A stretch of DNA of 64,000 nucleotides from Terriglobia bacterium. Lineage in GTDB: Bacteria > Acidobacteriota > Terriglobia > Terriglobales > Acidobacteriaceae. Shown here one piece after another: positions 43,950 through 52,642 of this stretch (its first letter is position 1; every line of letters starts with the position of its first letter). The notes under the pieces are model-generated. The model saw only the letters and a list, made by a program, of their open reading frames with translations, did not search any database and was not told the origin of the DNA. A program made the translations under genes and the position numbers. Location: NCBI GenBank assembly GCA_020072645.1, contig JAIQGK010000014.1, forward strand, positions 62,001 to 126,000, in the 5' to 3' direction.

Positions 43950-44326
43950 CTTGGTTGTCGCTTGCAAAGGCCTGGGAACGGCCCTCGATAATCTGGGCGC
44001 CCACTTTGGCGCAAACTGTTTGATGAAATTATGGAAGCGGTAAAACGTGGATATTGATGGGAACCACACCTGTTGGTGTTTCAAAGAGACCCCAGACTGC
44101 TGGAACTGTCCAGCTACTTAGATTAGCAGCAGCCGAACAATAGAATTAAGTAAAGCTATCGTCAATAATGGGAATTACCTATTTATATCGTTTGACGAAG
44201 TTTCATAATAGGATCTGCATTACAGTTGCCCGTTATTTAGTTTTTGTTTAGATATATTATTTGTGAAGTTTGAGTTATAGTTCAGAACGCGCAGGCCATT
44301 CTGTATAACGAGAAGAGGATTGAAAT
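43950..44326. other. AT-rich intergenic spacer
   Basis: This is the most AT-rich non-coding stretch of the region (44150-44280). It presumably holds the promoter of the Ig-repeat gene, but I could not assign -35 and -10 elements with confidence, and no gene is supported. Confidence 0.5.
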
Positions 44327-45814
44327 CTATTCCGCCTTCGCCACAAACTCTGCCGTCTCCACCTTCCCTGCACACTTTACCTGCACAAAGATTCGATAGT
44401 CACCCGGCTTAGGAAAGCCGTAAGGAAAAGAAACTTCTGCCGAAGGCTCGGCATGCTCCATGTTTGTCATATCTTCTTTTGCGCTACCGCCTTCAGCCAG
44501 GTTCACCGCGGCCATGGAAACCGAACCTGCGGGATGGACATGAGCGAAAACATTGCCATCTGTGCTTAGGAAAACCGCGTGCGCCGCCATGCCCATGTAG
44601 GGTTCAAGATCGGTGGCCGGCTTGCCATCTTTATCTTCCACGCGAAAACGGAACCAGTAAGGCTGGTTGGCTTTAAAAGGACGGTCTTTGAAAGAAATAT
44701 CTTTGGATGAAAGATCATCGCGCTCCCACACCATGCGATAGCCGCCGGAAAGCTGCGCAACTTTGTCAGCGGGAGCCAGATCAAGTTCTCCGGCATTGTC
44801 GCCAGTCAGCGCCTCTCCCGTGATGGCCGGTAGATTCACCGTGGCAACCTGTGTTTCCGGAAAGCCGGTGTGATGAACGATATCGGCATAAAGCTTATAT
44901 TGACCTTCCGGCATGATGGGCAGCTTCACGGCGAAGTCGCCGGGCTGGGTCTGGTCAGGATGCAGGTGCCAGAAGGTCTTCATATCCGGCATGCGCACAA
45001 TGAAAAGATGCATGAGATGGCCGTGGTCAGGAATGAGATCATCCAGAAGGATGCGATCCGGCTGCTCCGTGCGGAAGCGCGTTGGCTCAGCTTCGTTGGG
45101 GTTATCAAGATGCAAGCGCAGCAAGCTGCCAGCCGTAAGCGAAGTCGTCATGTTGGGAAGCCGATAATTCAGGCGATTGTTAGCGCTCGCTTCACTTCCC
45201 CACCACAGATTACCCAGGATGAATGCCGCCAGCACAATTGCCGTGGCAACGGCCAGGCCGATGCGTCCACGGCGCGTTTGCGCGGGCGCAGGCGTTTCTC
45301 CGCCTTTTAATGCTGCATCGCGCGTGGCCGCGAAGATGATGCCAATAAAGCCGGCCGCCAATGCCAACCCCAGAAACGCCAGCAGGATTCCCAAACCTGT
45401 CTGCATCCCTTGTGAACTGGTAGAGACCGCAGGCAGAGGCACGTCGAGCTGCGCGACGCCTTTTTGTCCCGTGACCTCGATCTGTACTTTCCAGGAGCCG
45501 CGCACCATGATCCATAAGCTGCCGGTAAAAAGTTGGGGATCATCTTTCGAGCGCTTGGCAGGATCAGGCAGTGGCGCCATCTTTGCGCCCACGCCGATCA
45601 TCCGCAACGGCAGGATCTTTATTTCACTTACATCGCTGGAAACGGTGCGAATCTGCACCTGCGCGACACCCGGCACAACGGCGGGCGGGCGGATTGTCAC
45701 CAATAGATGGTATGGCCCAGCGTAGCCGTCAAAGTAAACGTCGGGGCTGTTCACGTGGGCAGTCCCGGCCAGCGGCAACAGCAAAATAAAAATGAATGGA
45801 ATGAATTTCTTCAT
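44327..45814 (-). CDS. Exported His-motif protein, possible metal handling
   Basis: This protein of about 495 residues has a signal peptide, an N-terminal beta domain (HVNSPDVYFDGYAGPYHLLVTIRPP) and a pair of membrane helices (about 145-170 and 190-210). A C-terminal periplasmic part carries conserved His clusters: DHGHLMHLFIVRMPDMKTFWHLHPD and HAVFLSTDGNVFAHVHPAGS, cited by HGHLMHLF, FWHLHPD and FAHVHP. Such clusters suggest copper or another metal. CAGGAG lies before the ATG. It follows the multi-pass membrane protein gene on the same strand and probably works with it. Confidence 0.6.
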   Translation of the reverse strand: MKKFIPFIFILLLPLAGTAHVNSPDVYFDGYAGPYHLLVTIRPPAVVPGVAQVQIRTVSSDVSEIKILPLRMIGVGAKMAPLPDPAKRSKDDPQLFTGSLWIMVRGSWKVQIEVTGQKGVAQLDVPLPAVSTSSQGMQTGLGILLAFLGLALAAGFIGIIFAATRDAALKGGETPAPAQTRRGRIGLAVATAIVLAAFILGNLWWGSEASANNRLNYRLPNMTTSLTAGSLLRLHLDNPNEAEPTRFRTEQPDRILLDDLIPDHGHLMHLFIVRMPDMKTFWHLHPDQTQPGDFAVKLPIMPEGQYKLYADIVHHTGFPETQVATVNLPAITGEALTGDNAGELDLAPADKVAQLSGGYRMVWERDDLSSKDISFKDRPFKANQPYWFRFRVEDKDGKPATDLEPYMGMAAHAVFLSTDGNVFAHVHPAGSVSMAAVNLAEGGSAKEDMTNMEHAEPSAEVSFPYGFPKPGDYRIFVQVKCAGKVETAEFVAKAE

Positions 45815-45837
45815 AGACTCCTGAAATCGACCCGCGG

Positions 45838-45945
45838 TATTGCCAGCGGTGCCAAAATTGCCAAACAATCCAAATTGAAAATCATCCGGTTCCGAGCTTT
45901 TCACTCTGGATTCTTTGGCCATCCCGGCGATTTTGGCAATTCAGA
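45838..45945. repeat. Inverted 'attttggcaat' repeat
   Basis: 'tgccaaaattgccaaacaat' near 45850 returns inverted as 'cggcgattttggcaattcag' near 45925. The same element occurs near 3183-3213. Confidence 0.65.
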
Positions 45946-45959
45946 TCTCCCGATCTTCC

Positions 45960-47138
45960 CTACCGCCTCACTCTTTTCAGCCAATTGCCCCAGTAAATTC
46001 CGAGCCACATGCTGACCACGGAGAACAGAAATCCCAGGCCTATGTTGCGCCAGAACTCAGCGGGCGTCCGTTCCCAGGTAACAAAGACGTGGTTGACCGT
46101 GGGCGAGGTCGGCAGCGCGAAGTAAGGAAAATCAGTGGTGGAAAAGAACCTGTTCCGCGCCATGGATGACATCAAAAACGTCGCAAAGGGCCATTCCGCA
46201 GCAATCAGAATCGCCAGAAAAGCCACGCCGCCAAGAATAGCGTACTGCCATTTGGGCGCGTCTTTGAACAGAGGCAAAAGCAGATCGAGAAAGAACGCGG
46301 GAACGATCAGCAGGAGCGGAAATGGAAGCGGCACCATATGCGTAATGTCCTGATAGACTGGCCCGAGCTTGGGATGCGCGGGAAAGAGCGGTAGCACCCA
46401 CATAAGAATCAAGACAAAAGCCGAGTAAATCCCGGTCATGATGGTGCGCGCCCAGCGATGTGCGGTGACGCGCGCCAGTCCTTCCAGCAAGAGCAGTGTG
46501 CCAATTCCGATCACCATGTAGGAAATGGCGCTGTGCAACAGAACGCGGTTCGTGTATTCCAGCTTGAGCGTCATGGTCTGGATCACGATAAAGCCGCCCA
46601 TCAACAACACAACTCGCTGCAGCTTGAGGCGCTGCTCGCCATCCGCGCGGTTGAGGTAGGAGGCGCCAAGAATCGCGCCGCCCCACATGATTCCGGCAAT
46701 GCCCAGCGCCAGCAGCATGTGCGGCGGGCTGATGATCTTCACGTCCAGCCCGTAAGCTTCATGCCACCAGTTGTCGAATGGTGCCGAGGTGAGCATCGCC
46801 CCGCCGCCCCAGGCCGCGATAAAAGCTCCCAGCGGCGCGCGAAAGCCGAGGACGTTCACGGAGTTTCGACGCTCTTCTGTATCGCCACCAAAGGTCGTCC
46901 GCATGATCACCCAGGCGGAGCCGAACGCGCCCAGCACCGCCCCAAACTGGATCAGCAGATGGGCCGGAGTCCAGAAGCTGTCACGGCCAATGGTTTCATG
47001 CCAGGAAATGTCCCAGTAAAGCCCTGTGGAAATACACATGGATGCAATCACGTTGGCCCAGACCAGCCACGGGACGGCCTCCACGCGGGACGAGATGGTT
47101 GGCGTGCTTATGCTCGACGTAGCAGTAATGGTGCTCAT
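45960..47138 (-). CDS. Multi-pass membrane protein of unknown function
   Basis: This 392-residue protein has about ten membrane helices. Two related motifs, WDISWHETIGRDSFWTPAHLL and FDNWWHEAYGLDVKIISPPHML, share the pattern W-H-E-x3-G-x-D-x4-[TS]-P-x-H and suggest an internal duplication with buried His/Asp residues, for example a metal or haem site. No family was recognised with confidence. AAGGGG lies before the ATG, and a perfect 18-bp palindrome sits in the promoter region. The downstream exported His-motif protein is the probable partner. Confidence 0.65.
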   Translation of the reverse strand: MSTITATSSISTPTISSRVEAVPWLVWANVIASMCISTGLYWDISWHETIGRDSFWTPAHLLIQFGAVLGAFGSAWVIMRTTFGGDTEERRNSVNVLGFRAPLGAFIAAWGGGAMLTSAPFDNWWHEAYGLDVKIISPPHMLLALGIAGIMWGGAILGASYLNRADGEQRLKLQRVVLLMGGFIVIQTMTLKLEYTNRVLLHSAISYMVIGIGTLLLLEGLARVTAHRWARTIMTGIYSAFVLILMWVLPLFPAHPKLGPVYQDITHMVPLPFPLLLIVPAFFLDLLLPLFKDAPKWQYAILGGVAFLAILIAAEWPFATFLMSSMARNRFFSTTDFPYFALPTSPTVNHVFVTWERTPAEFWRNIGLGFLFSVVSMWLGIYWGNWLKRVRR

Positions 47139-47192
47139 GGACGCGCCCCTTCAGCGAAGATCATGCGCTGTTAAGAAGTGGATACAGGATAC

Positions 47193-47210
47193 ACTGAATG
47201 GCCATTCAGT
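47193..47210 (-). promoter_or_regulatory. Perfect 18-bp palindromic operator
   Basis: ACTGAATGGCCATTCAGT is a perfect palindrome. On the minus strand a possible -35 TTTAGA lies just upstream and TATCCT just downstream at 18-base spacing, so a bound repressor would cover the promoter of the membrane protein pair. Length and symmetry fit a TetR-type site; no regulator gene is adjacent. Confidence 0.65.
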
Positions 47211-47393
47211 CTAAAGGGGGGTGAATGCAGCATTGTCAAAACCCGAAGACGACAAAATTTGGATAGCAAGGCCAAGTCTTAATCGGTTAAGATATCGGAC
47301 AAATGCTCGCTCCAGAGCTGCCGAGGACCCCCGGATCTTGCCGAGGATTTTTTCCAGCATGACCCATGGCGGCCGAGGCGGGGGGAAAAGCCA

Positions 47394-48767
47394 ATGATGT
47401 CACCGCGTTTGATCTCTTTCGTCTTCTTAACCATATCTACAGCCCTGGCGGGCCAGGATTCGTCTTCGCCAGTAGCGCTTTCCACACGCTCCGCATCTAC
47501 GCCGGCGATTGCTTTGACGGTTGCCAGAAATACGCCTCTGCAAATCGTACTTGACCGTGAGGTGCGGATCAGGAAAGCCGGACAGCCGGTCCACGGCCGT
47601 TTGGTGCAGCCAGTCTATGCCTTTGACCGGCTGGTGGTGCCGGCAGGTACAGAAGTTGACGGCCACATCACAAGGGTTGGGGCCATCTCAAGAAAAAAGA
47701 GGGCGCTCGGCATCCTAAATGCCGACTTTACGCCCGAGCGCAAGGTTGAAGTTGAATTCGATCACTTCGTGATGGCGGAAGGCCGAACGATCCCGTTCAA
47801 GGCTGTAGTCACTCCGGGGTCGGGCCAGGTAATGCAGTTGGTAAGCACCAGCAACGACAAGAAGAACTCAGCCAAGGACTCAGTGTCAGAAAAAATCGAC
47901 CAGGCAAAACAGGAGGCGCGGCGGCAATGGCAGCAAGCCATCCAACAGATCAAGGAACCGGGCAAAGTGCACCGGTTGGAGCGATATGCGATCAGCCAGC
48001 TCCCGGCCCGCCCACAGTATTTAGACGCCGGAACCAGTTATTTTGCTGAATTGCAGGAACCGCTGGAATTTGGCAGCGAGCCGTTCACGCCGCAGATGGC
48101 CGCTTCAATCGGGACCGAAATCCCACAAGGCAGCTTGATCCACGCTTTGCTCATCACGCCGCTTGATTCGGCCACTACGCAGAAAGGCGCTGAGGTGGAA
48201 GCGGTCATGTCTCAACCTTTGTTTGACGGCGACCGGCTAATCCTGCCCGAAGGCAGCCGGATCAAAGGCGTGGTGCTGCAAGTGCGGCCCGCCGCCCGCC
48301 TGCATCACAACGGGCAGCTTCGGATTGCGTTTCGCCAGATTGTCCCGCCTGATGGAGTCGCGCAGAAGATAGTGGCCAGCGTGGAAAATGTCCAGGCCGG
48401 CAAGGATGCTCATGTAAAACTTGATCCGGAAGGCGGCGCGGAGGCTTCCACTCCCAAGACCAGGTATCTCTCAACCGGCCTTTCGCTCGCCCTGGCTGCC
48501 ACGTCGTTCCATCAAGACGAAGATGCGAACGATGCCGGGCAATCACAGCATGGCGTTGGTGGCGGCGCGGCCGGGTTCAAGCTGGTAGGCATCGCTCTTG
48601 GTCTGGTCGTGAAGTCTCAGGCCTTTGGCATGGCAATGGGGGCCTTTGGCGCCAGCCGGTCAGTCTACGTGCATTTCATCGCCCGGGGCCAGAATGTGGT
48701 GTTTCCACAAAACACTCTCATGGAGATAGGAATTGGCACGCACGGAAAAACCGTTCTTCAACCGTAA
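47394..48767 (+). CDS. Exported protein with TrbI/VirB10-like beta segments
   Basis: This 457-residue protein has a signal peptide (LISFVFLTISTALAGQ). Two similar beta segments, RLVVPAGTEVDGHITRVG and RLILPEGSRIKGVVLQV, resemble the barrel repeats of TrbI/VirB10. A helical charged region lies between (about 150-200), and a glycine-rich hydrophobic stretch near 390-425 could associate with a membrane. The protein is a larger relative in style of the glycine-zipper protein at 1607. There is no conjugation gene nearby, so transfer is unlikely; envelope function is inferred. Confidence 0.6.
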   Translation: MMSPRLISFVFLTISTALAGQDSSSPVALSTRSASTPAIALTVARNTPLQIVLDREVRIRKAGQPVHGRLVQPVYAFDRLVVPAGTEVDGHITRVGAISRKKRALGILNADFTPERKVEVEFDHFVMAEGRTIPFKAVVTPGSGQVMQLVSTSNDKKNSAKDSVSEKIDQAKQEARRQWQQAIQQIKEPGKVHRLERYAISQLPARPQYLDAGTSYFAELQEPLEFGSEPFTPQMAASIGTEIPQGSLIHALLITPLDSATTQKGAEVEAVMSQPLFDGDRLILPEGSRIKGVVLQVRPAARLHHNGQLRIAFRQIVPPDGVAQKIVASVENVQAGKDAHVKLDPEGGAEASTPKTRYLSTGLSLALAATSFHQDEDANDAGQSQHGVGGGAAGFKLVGIALGLVVKSQAFGMAMGAFGASRSVYVHFIARGQNVVFPQNTLMEIGIGTHGKTVLQP

Positions 48768-48796
48768 GGTTGAAAGCCTTATGACAGGCGCTTTGC

Positions 48797-50896
48797 CTAC
48801 ACGAGTGCGATGAGGCGCTGCTGGCGCAGGATCTCAATCCCCGCCAGACATGCCTTGTTTGCCGGGACGCCCGGAATTTCGATGTTGCGCAGCAGGAATT
48901 CTCCAGTAATCTCCTGAACCGTGAAACCATCTTCACAGAGGTCCAGCAATTCTGCGGAGAGCGGGGTGAGTTGTCGAACTTCCGCCGGCCCGCCCGAAGT
49001 CCTGCGGATGGCGAGCTTCACCGGCTTACTGGGTACGTCATGCAACGGGCTTCTTTGCCGCAGACGGCGAACAATCTCATAATAGTCAGCCGGTAGCTTG
49101 ATGACCTTTACTCCCGGAAGCAAACGCAGGCGGCTCTCCGGGGAAAGCAGGTTCTCGTTGTCATAGGAGAGTTTGTCATCGGCTTGTTGCCCGGTATTTT
49201 GACGCGCGCCGCTCGCTTCATGCTCCGACTCGTGAACGCCAGCAAGCAAGGCCGCTTCGTATTCCGCCAGCGCAGTGATTGCAAGGGGCGCTTTGCTTAC
49301 CGGGATGTAGTGCAGCCGCACAAAGCCAAGAAAGTCCGCCGGGAATTGGGGTTGCGCGTAGTAGGCGGTGCGGTCGCCATTGGAAAAATGTGTTCCGTTC
49401 TTCGTCCGCCACGCCTGCCATTGCTGAAATACGTCCACTATGTCGCCGCTATCCTGATGGAGCCCCAGGAGCAGCTTGCGAAATGCCCTCATGCCATTCA
49501 GGAGAAAGTCGCGCAGCTCCTTCAGAAATTCGCGGTCAAGGTGCGGCAGAGGCGCGGAGTAAAAGCTGGAGAAAATTTCAGGATGCGCGGCGATCATCGC
49601 ATGATCTTCAATCTCCTGCCGCCAGCCGCGATAGGACATATCGGCAACATCGTCGTTGAGTTGCAGCGCATCTTTGTGCTGCGTGGTGATGGGCGTAGCG
49701 GCCAGCGGCGCCAGGATGCTGAGTTGCGGATCGGCATGGTCATAGCGCAGTGAGTCAACAAAGAACGCAGCGGTATCGCGCAGGTCATTCATGGTCTCAT
49801 CGGGGAAGCCCGCCATCAATGAGACCGCGGTATTAATCTTGAATTTGTCGCAAGAGCGGACGCGTTCCGCGGAATCGTTTAGCTCAAGGCCCTTGTCGAT
49901 AATCTTCTGCATGCGCCGCGAGCCAGTCTCAATGCCGAAGAAGATGCCGCGGCAACCGGCTTTCGACATGAGCTCGATCAGTTCTTCGTCAACGCAGTCT
50001 GTGCGCGCGCTGCAGCCCCATATGAATGTGTCTTCCGGGTCCTTACGCTTGGCCTCCAACAGGGCCTCACAAAATGCCACAACGCGTTTGCGGTCCACGG
50101 TGAACATGTCATGCACCAGCTCAAACGAGTTGACGCCGTATGTCTGCCTGACGCGGCGCATGTCGGCAATCATCTGCGCCGGGCTCTTCAGCCGGAAATT
50201 GCGGCGGAAAAAATCGTTGGTCGAACAGAACGTGCAGGAAAACGGACAGCCGCGCCCCAACTCCAACGGAAAGTGGCGGCAGTGGCGAACGTCTGGAAAT
50301 AGATGAAAAGCGGGAAATGGCAGGGCGTCCAGGTCCGCGATCAGGGGCGCAGCCGGGTTGCGCACGATTTCTTTGTGCTGGCGAAAGGTGATGCCAGGGA
50401 CCGCGGCAATAGAACCATCTCCATCCAGAGCATTCACCAACTCGGGCAGGGATTGCTCCGCTTCACCGCGCACGACCAGATCAATGAAGGGATAGGCGCG
50501 CATGGTTGCGATATCGACGACCGACGCCTGGGGGCCGCCGAGCACAACCACTGACTGCGGATGCGTTCGCTTGACCTCAGCGGCGATGCGCAGCGTGAGC
50601 GGGTAGCTGCTGCAAACCGTGCTGAAACCGAAAAAATCGAAATCGCGTGCGGAGAAATAATCTCCGGCAAAGCCGCAAAAATCGGCGTTGTCGCGGTTCG
50701 AATCCCGGAGCCACTCGTAGTAAACGCGATTGAGGTCTACAACTTGAGGCTGCAAGCCTTTGGCTTCCAGCACGGCGGCAAGGCTCAGGATGCCGACAGG
50801 CGCAAGCTCGCCCATGATGCGGGCTGCTTCTGTTTCGTCCACGGCACAGCGATCGAACTGGTTGGCTGTGGGAGCACTGATGAGACAAACCTTCAT
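48797..50896 (-). CDS. B12-binding radical SAM enzyme with PqqD-like C-terminus
   Basis: This 699-residue enzyme has three visible parts. Residues about 1-165 form a cobalamin-binding Rossmann domain (LAPVGILSLAAVLEAKG, VVVLGGPQAS, DLVVRGEAEQSLPEL). Residues about 205-450 form a radical SAM barrel with cluster motif CPFSCTFC (Cys217, 221, 224). Residues about 625-699 resemble PqqD/RRE peptide-binding domains (LTPLSAELLDLCEDGFTVQEI, then EILRQQRLIAL). This order is typical of peptide-modifying C-methyltransferases and related RiPP enzymes. Two short paralogous peptide genes lie directly upstream on the same strand and are the likely substrates. No transporter or protease gene is adjacent. Confidence 0.85.
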   Translation of the reverse strand: MKVCLISAPTANQFDRCAVDETEAARIMGELAPVGILSLAAVLEAKGLQPQVVDLNRVYYEWLRDSNRDNADFCGFAGDYFSARDFDFFGFSTVCSSYPLTLRIAAEVKRTHPQSVVVLGGPQASVVDIATMRAYPFIDLVVRGEAEQSLPELVNALDGDGSIAAVPGITFRQHKEIVRNPAAPLIADLDALPFPAFHLFPDVRHCRHFPLELGRGCPFSCTFCSTNDFFRRNFRLKSPAQMIADMRRVRQTYGVNSFELVHDMFTVDRKRVVAFCEALLEAKRKDPEDTFIWGCSARTDCVDEELIELMSKAGCRGIFFGIETGSRRMQKIIDKGLELNDSAERVRSCDKFKINTAVSLMAGFPDETMNDLRDTAAFFVDSLRYDHADPQLSILAPLAATPITTQHKDALQLNDDVADMSYRGWRQEIEDHAMIAAHPEIFSSFYSAPLPHLDREFLKELRDFLLNGMRAFRKLLLGLHQDSGDIVDVFQQWQAWRTKNGTHFSNGDRTAYYAQPQFPADFLGFVRLHYIPVSKAPLAITALAEYEAALLAGVHESEHEASGARQNTGQQADDKLSYDNENLLSPESRLRLLPGVKVIKLPADYYEIVRRLRQRSPLHDVPSKPVKLAIRRTSGGPAEVRQLTPLSAELLDLCEDGFTVQEITGEFLLRNIEIPGVPANKACLAGIEILRQQRLIALV

Positions 50897-50928
50897 GGGT
50901 CACTTATTTGGATTGAGCATGAACAATA

Positions 50929-50959
50929 AGCGGGTCAATTTCGATCGAACTGACCCGCT
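50929..50959 (-). other. Hairpin between peptide gene and radical SAM gene
   Basis: AGCGGGTCA (50929-50937) and TGACCCGCT (50951-50959) pair perfectly with a 13-base loop and no T-run. In precursor-enzyme operons such hairpins often make the precursor mRNA more abundant than the enzyme mRNA; that role is inferred here. Confidence 0.6.
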
Positions 50960-51042
50960 CTCAAGCATTAATATCTAACGATTCACTTGCGAATGGCACA
51001 CCACAGGCTAACCGGACACAGCCTCGGTGAGGCGCGGGCCGA

Positions 51043-51348
51043 TCAGGCCTGGGTTGGGTCAGTAGGGACATCGCACCCCATGTGGGTGACCAACGTATTC
51101 TCAAATGCTCTCCTGAGCTCTATAACCTGTGCCTCGGTCAATCCCAGTTCAGGAACTGTGCGTGCAGCCTCCTGCAGCTGATTGGCCATGTGTCTTGCGA
51201 GAACTCTGGCCCATTCTCTTTCCGAAATGACGGCGTTTTGGGGCACAGCAGCGACGCCACCGAGGATAGACGCTCCTCCTAGTGCAAGCGCGCCACGCAT
51301 CACAGTTCGACGATCAAACCCTTTCTGTTCATCTTTGGGTTCTGACAT
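51043..51348 (-). CDS. Candidate precursor peptide 1 with twin-arginine signal
   Basis: This 101-residue protein starts with a twin-arginine signal (FDRRTVMRGALALGGASILG). A 57-residue domain follows that is 32 of 52 aligned residues identical to the next peptide: EWAR-LAR--ANQL-EA-R, then AFENTLVTHMGCDV near the end. The conserved helix-plus-tail shape, single Cys and short variable C-terminus (PTDPTQA) suit a RiPP precursor. Twin-arginine export of folded cargo would allow modification in the cytoplasm first. AGGAG precedes the ATG. It could instead be a small cofactor-carrying subunit. Confidence 0.7.
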   Translation of the reverse strand: MSEPKDEQKGFDRRTVMRGALALGGASILGGVAAVPQNAVISEREWARVLARHMANQLQEAARTVPELGLTEAQVIELRRAFENTLVTHMGCDVPTDPTQA

Positions 51349-51535
51349 TTACGTCTCTCCTGAGCAAAATTTTTGGCCACGGAACCGGATCCTTGCAATT
51401 ACCGGCTGTCAAACCGGAATGAAGGACACTGACGTTTATCTCTTCAAACTTTCATGGGGTGTCACTGATCTGGGGCTGAATGATGTTGATCCACCACAGG
51501 CCAGCTATTCCCGGCCCTTGATCTACCGCGACCAC

Positions 51536-51724
51536 TCAAGGGGTAGCAACTTCGCAACCCATGTTGGTGACCAACGTATTCTCAAATGCCTTCTGTAGCA
51601 CAGCAACCTGGTCGGCGTTCAATTGGATATCACCAACTTGTCTTACAGCTTCCGGTAGTTGGTTGGCTACGAATCTTGCCAGGGCCCTTGCCCACTCTTG
51701 CTCTACGGGGATGACATCCTGCAT
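51536..51724 (-). CDS. Candidate precursor peptide 2
   Basis: This 62-residue peptide is a shorter paralogue of the next gene without any export signal: VEQEWARALARFVANQLPEA, QVAVLQKAFENTLVTNMG, ending CEVATP. The block FENTLVTxMGC(D/E)V is the best conserved part of the pair and may be the modified core, with the N-terminal helix as leader. ATG at 51724 has GGAGG six bases upstream and is preferred to the ATG seven codons earlier. It is the first gene of the peptide-peptide-radical SAM unit. Confidence 0.7.
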   Translation of the reverse strand: MQDVIPVEQEWARALARFVANQLPEAVRQVGDIQLNADQVAVLQKAFENTLVTNMGCEVATP

Positions 51725-51767
51725 GTCGTTCCTCCAGTTCATCAAAAGTCTGAAAACACAGGAGGGG

Positions 51768-51863
51768 AGTATATACCCGATCTGGATGCACCCTTCTAGG
51801 TTTTAACGTGAATAATTGCTGATTTTATGAAGATTTTTAGCGTCAATAGTTGCCGATTTTATG
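51768..51863 (-). promoter_or_regulatory. Promoter and direct repeat of peptide-radical SAM operon
   Basis: On the minus strand TATACT (51773-51768) is a good -10 placed 43 bases before the peptide 2 start; no good -35 is seen. Upstream lie two 29-base direct copies, 51801-51829 and 51835-51863, identical at 25 of 29 positions (both ending GATTTTATG on the plus strand), with a 34-base period. This looks like a tandem activator site for a promoter that needs help. Confidence 0.6.
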
Positions 51864-51901
51864 CCTTGGCCGCGCAGCTGTCTGCCGAGGGGTGAAGCGG
51901 C

Positions 51902-52459
51902 TCAACCGGGACGCTCCATCTTTTCCGCCATCTCCAGCATTTTGGTCACGCTGTTCCAGTTGCGGCCGGTGCCGGAAGTCCCGAGCGCGCGCTCAATGGC
52001 AGGCCACGGAAATTTGGACCGTCCCTGGCCGTTAGGGAAATAGATATAGGCTTCGCGTCCGATGAGGTGCATCTCTTCCGGCCCGATCTTGATGGCCAGC
52101 GCTTTTTCCCGGGCGTCCTTGCCGGGATCGGCGGCAAGAAAGTTGACCAGCAGCTTGCCCGGCTCAATGCCGCTGCGTTTGGCGAATGGGTTCCGCGCCA
52201 CCACCTGCTGCAATTCCGCCAACGTACGCAGCACTACGCCGGGACGGAAGCCGATCTTACGTTCAATCGCGTCCTGGATCCGCGTGCCAAGTTTCGCCAA
52301 GTCCTTCTCTTCAGTGTTGAAAATCACATTGCCGCTTTGGACGTAGGTCTGCGGGTCTTTCAATTTGAGCGACAAGCAGAGAGCCTTGAGCGCGTCCATC
52401 TTGATCAGATTGTGGCCGCCGACGTTCACGCCGCGCAGCATGCAGATGACGACAGGCAT
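51902..52459 (-). CDS. DUF1697 family protein
   Basis: This 185-residue protein opens with VICMLRGVNVGGHNLIKMDALKAL. YVQSGNVIFNTEE and the late GTSGTGRNWNSVTKMLEMA follow, all typical of DUF1697. The family is common in soil bacteria and has no known function. It is transcribed away from the WD40-like gene, and it lies upstream of the peptide operon on the same strand but across the promoter, so it is probably separate. Confidence 0.88.
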   Translation of the reverse strand: MPVVICMLRGVNVGGHNLIKMDALKALCLSLKLKDPQTYVQSGNVIFNTEEKDLAKLGTRIQDAIERKIGFRPGVVLRTLAELQQVVARNPFAKRSGIEPGKLLVNFLAADPGKDAREKALAIKIGPEEMHLIGREAYIYFPNGQGRSKFPWPAIERALGTSGTGRNWNSVTKMLEMAEKMERPG

Positions 52460-52642
52460 AGCGAGAGAGTATAGACCACACGGACCATGTGCGATGCGGC
52501 AGAAAAAAACGGAGACGTGGACGCCGAAAAAGCAAAACTCACTTAGGGGCAGTTACCTCGGTATGTCGGTCCAAACGAATACACTTCCCCGCGCCGAACA
52601 TGTGATGCACAATGGCTTCATCCCCAAAAGCGAGGAACATTG

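Noticed and set aside
47394-48767. Conjugation component from the TrbI/VirB10-like segments
   Set aside because: No other type IV secretion gene is present, and similar segments occur in the unrelated glycine-zipper protein at 1607.
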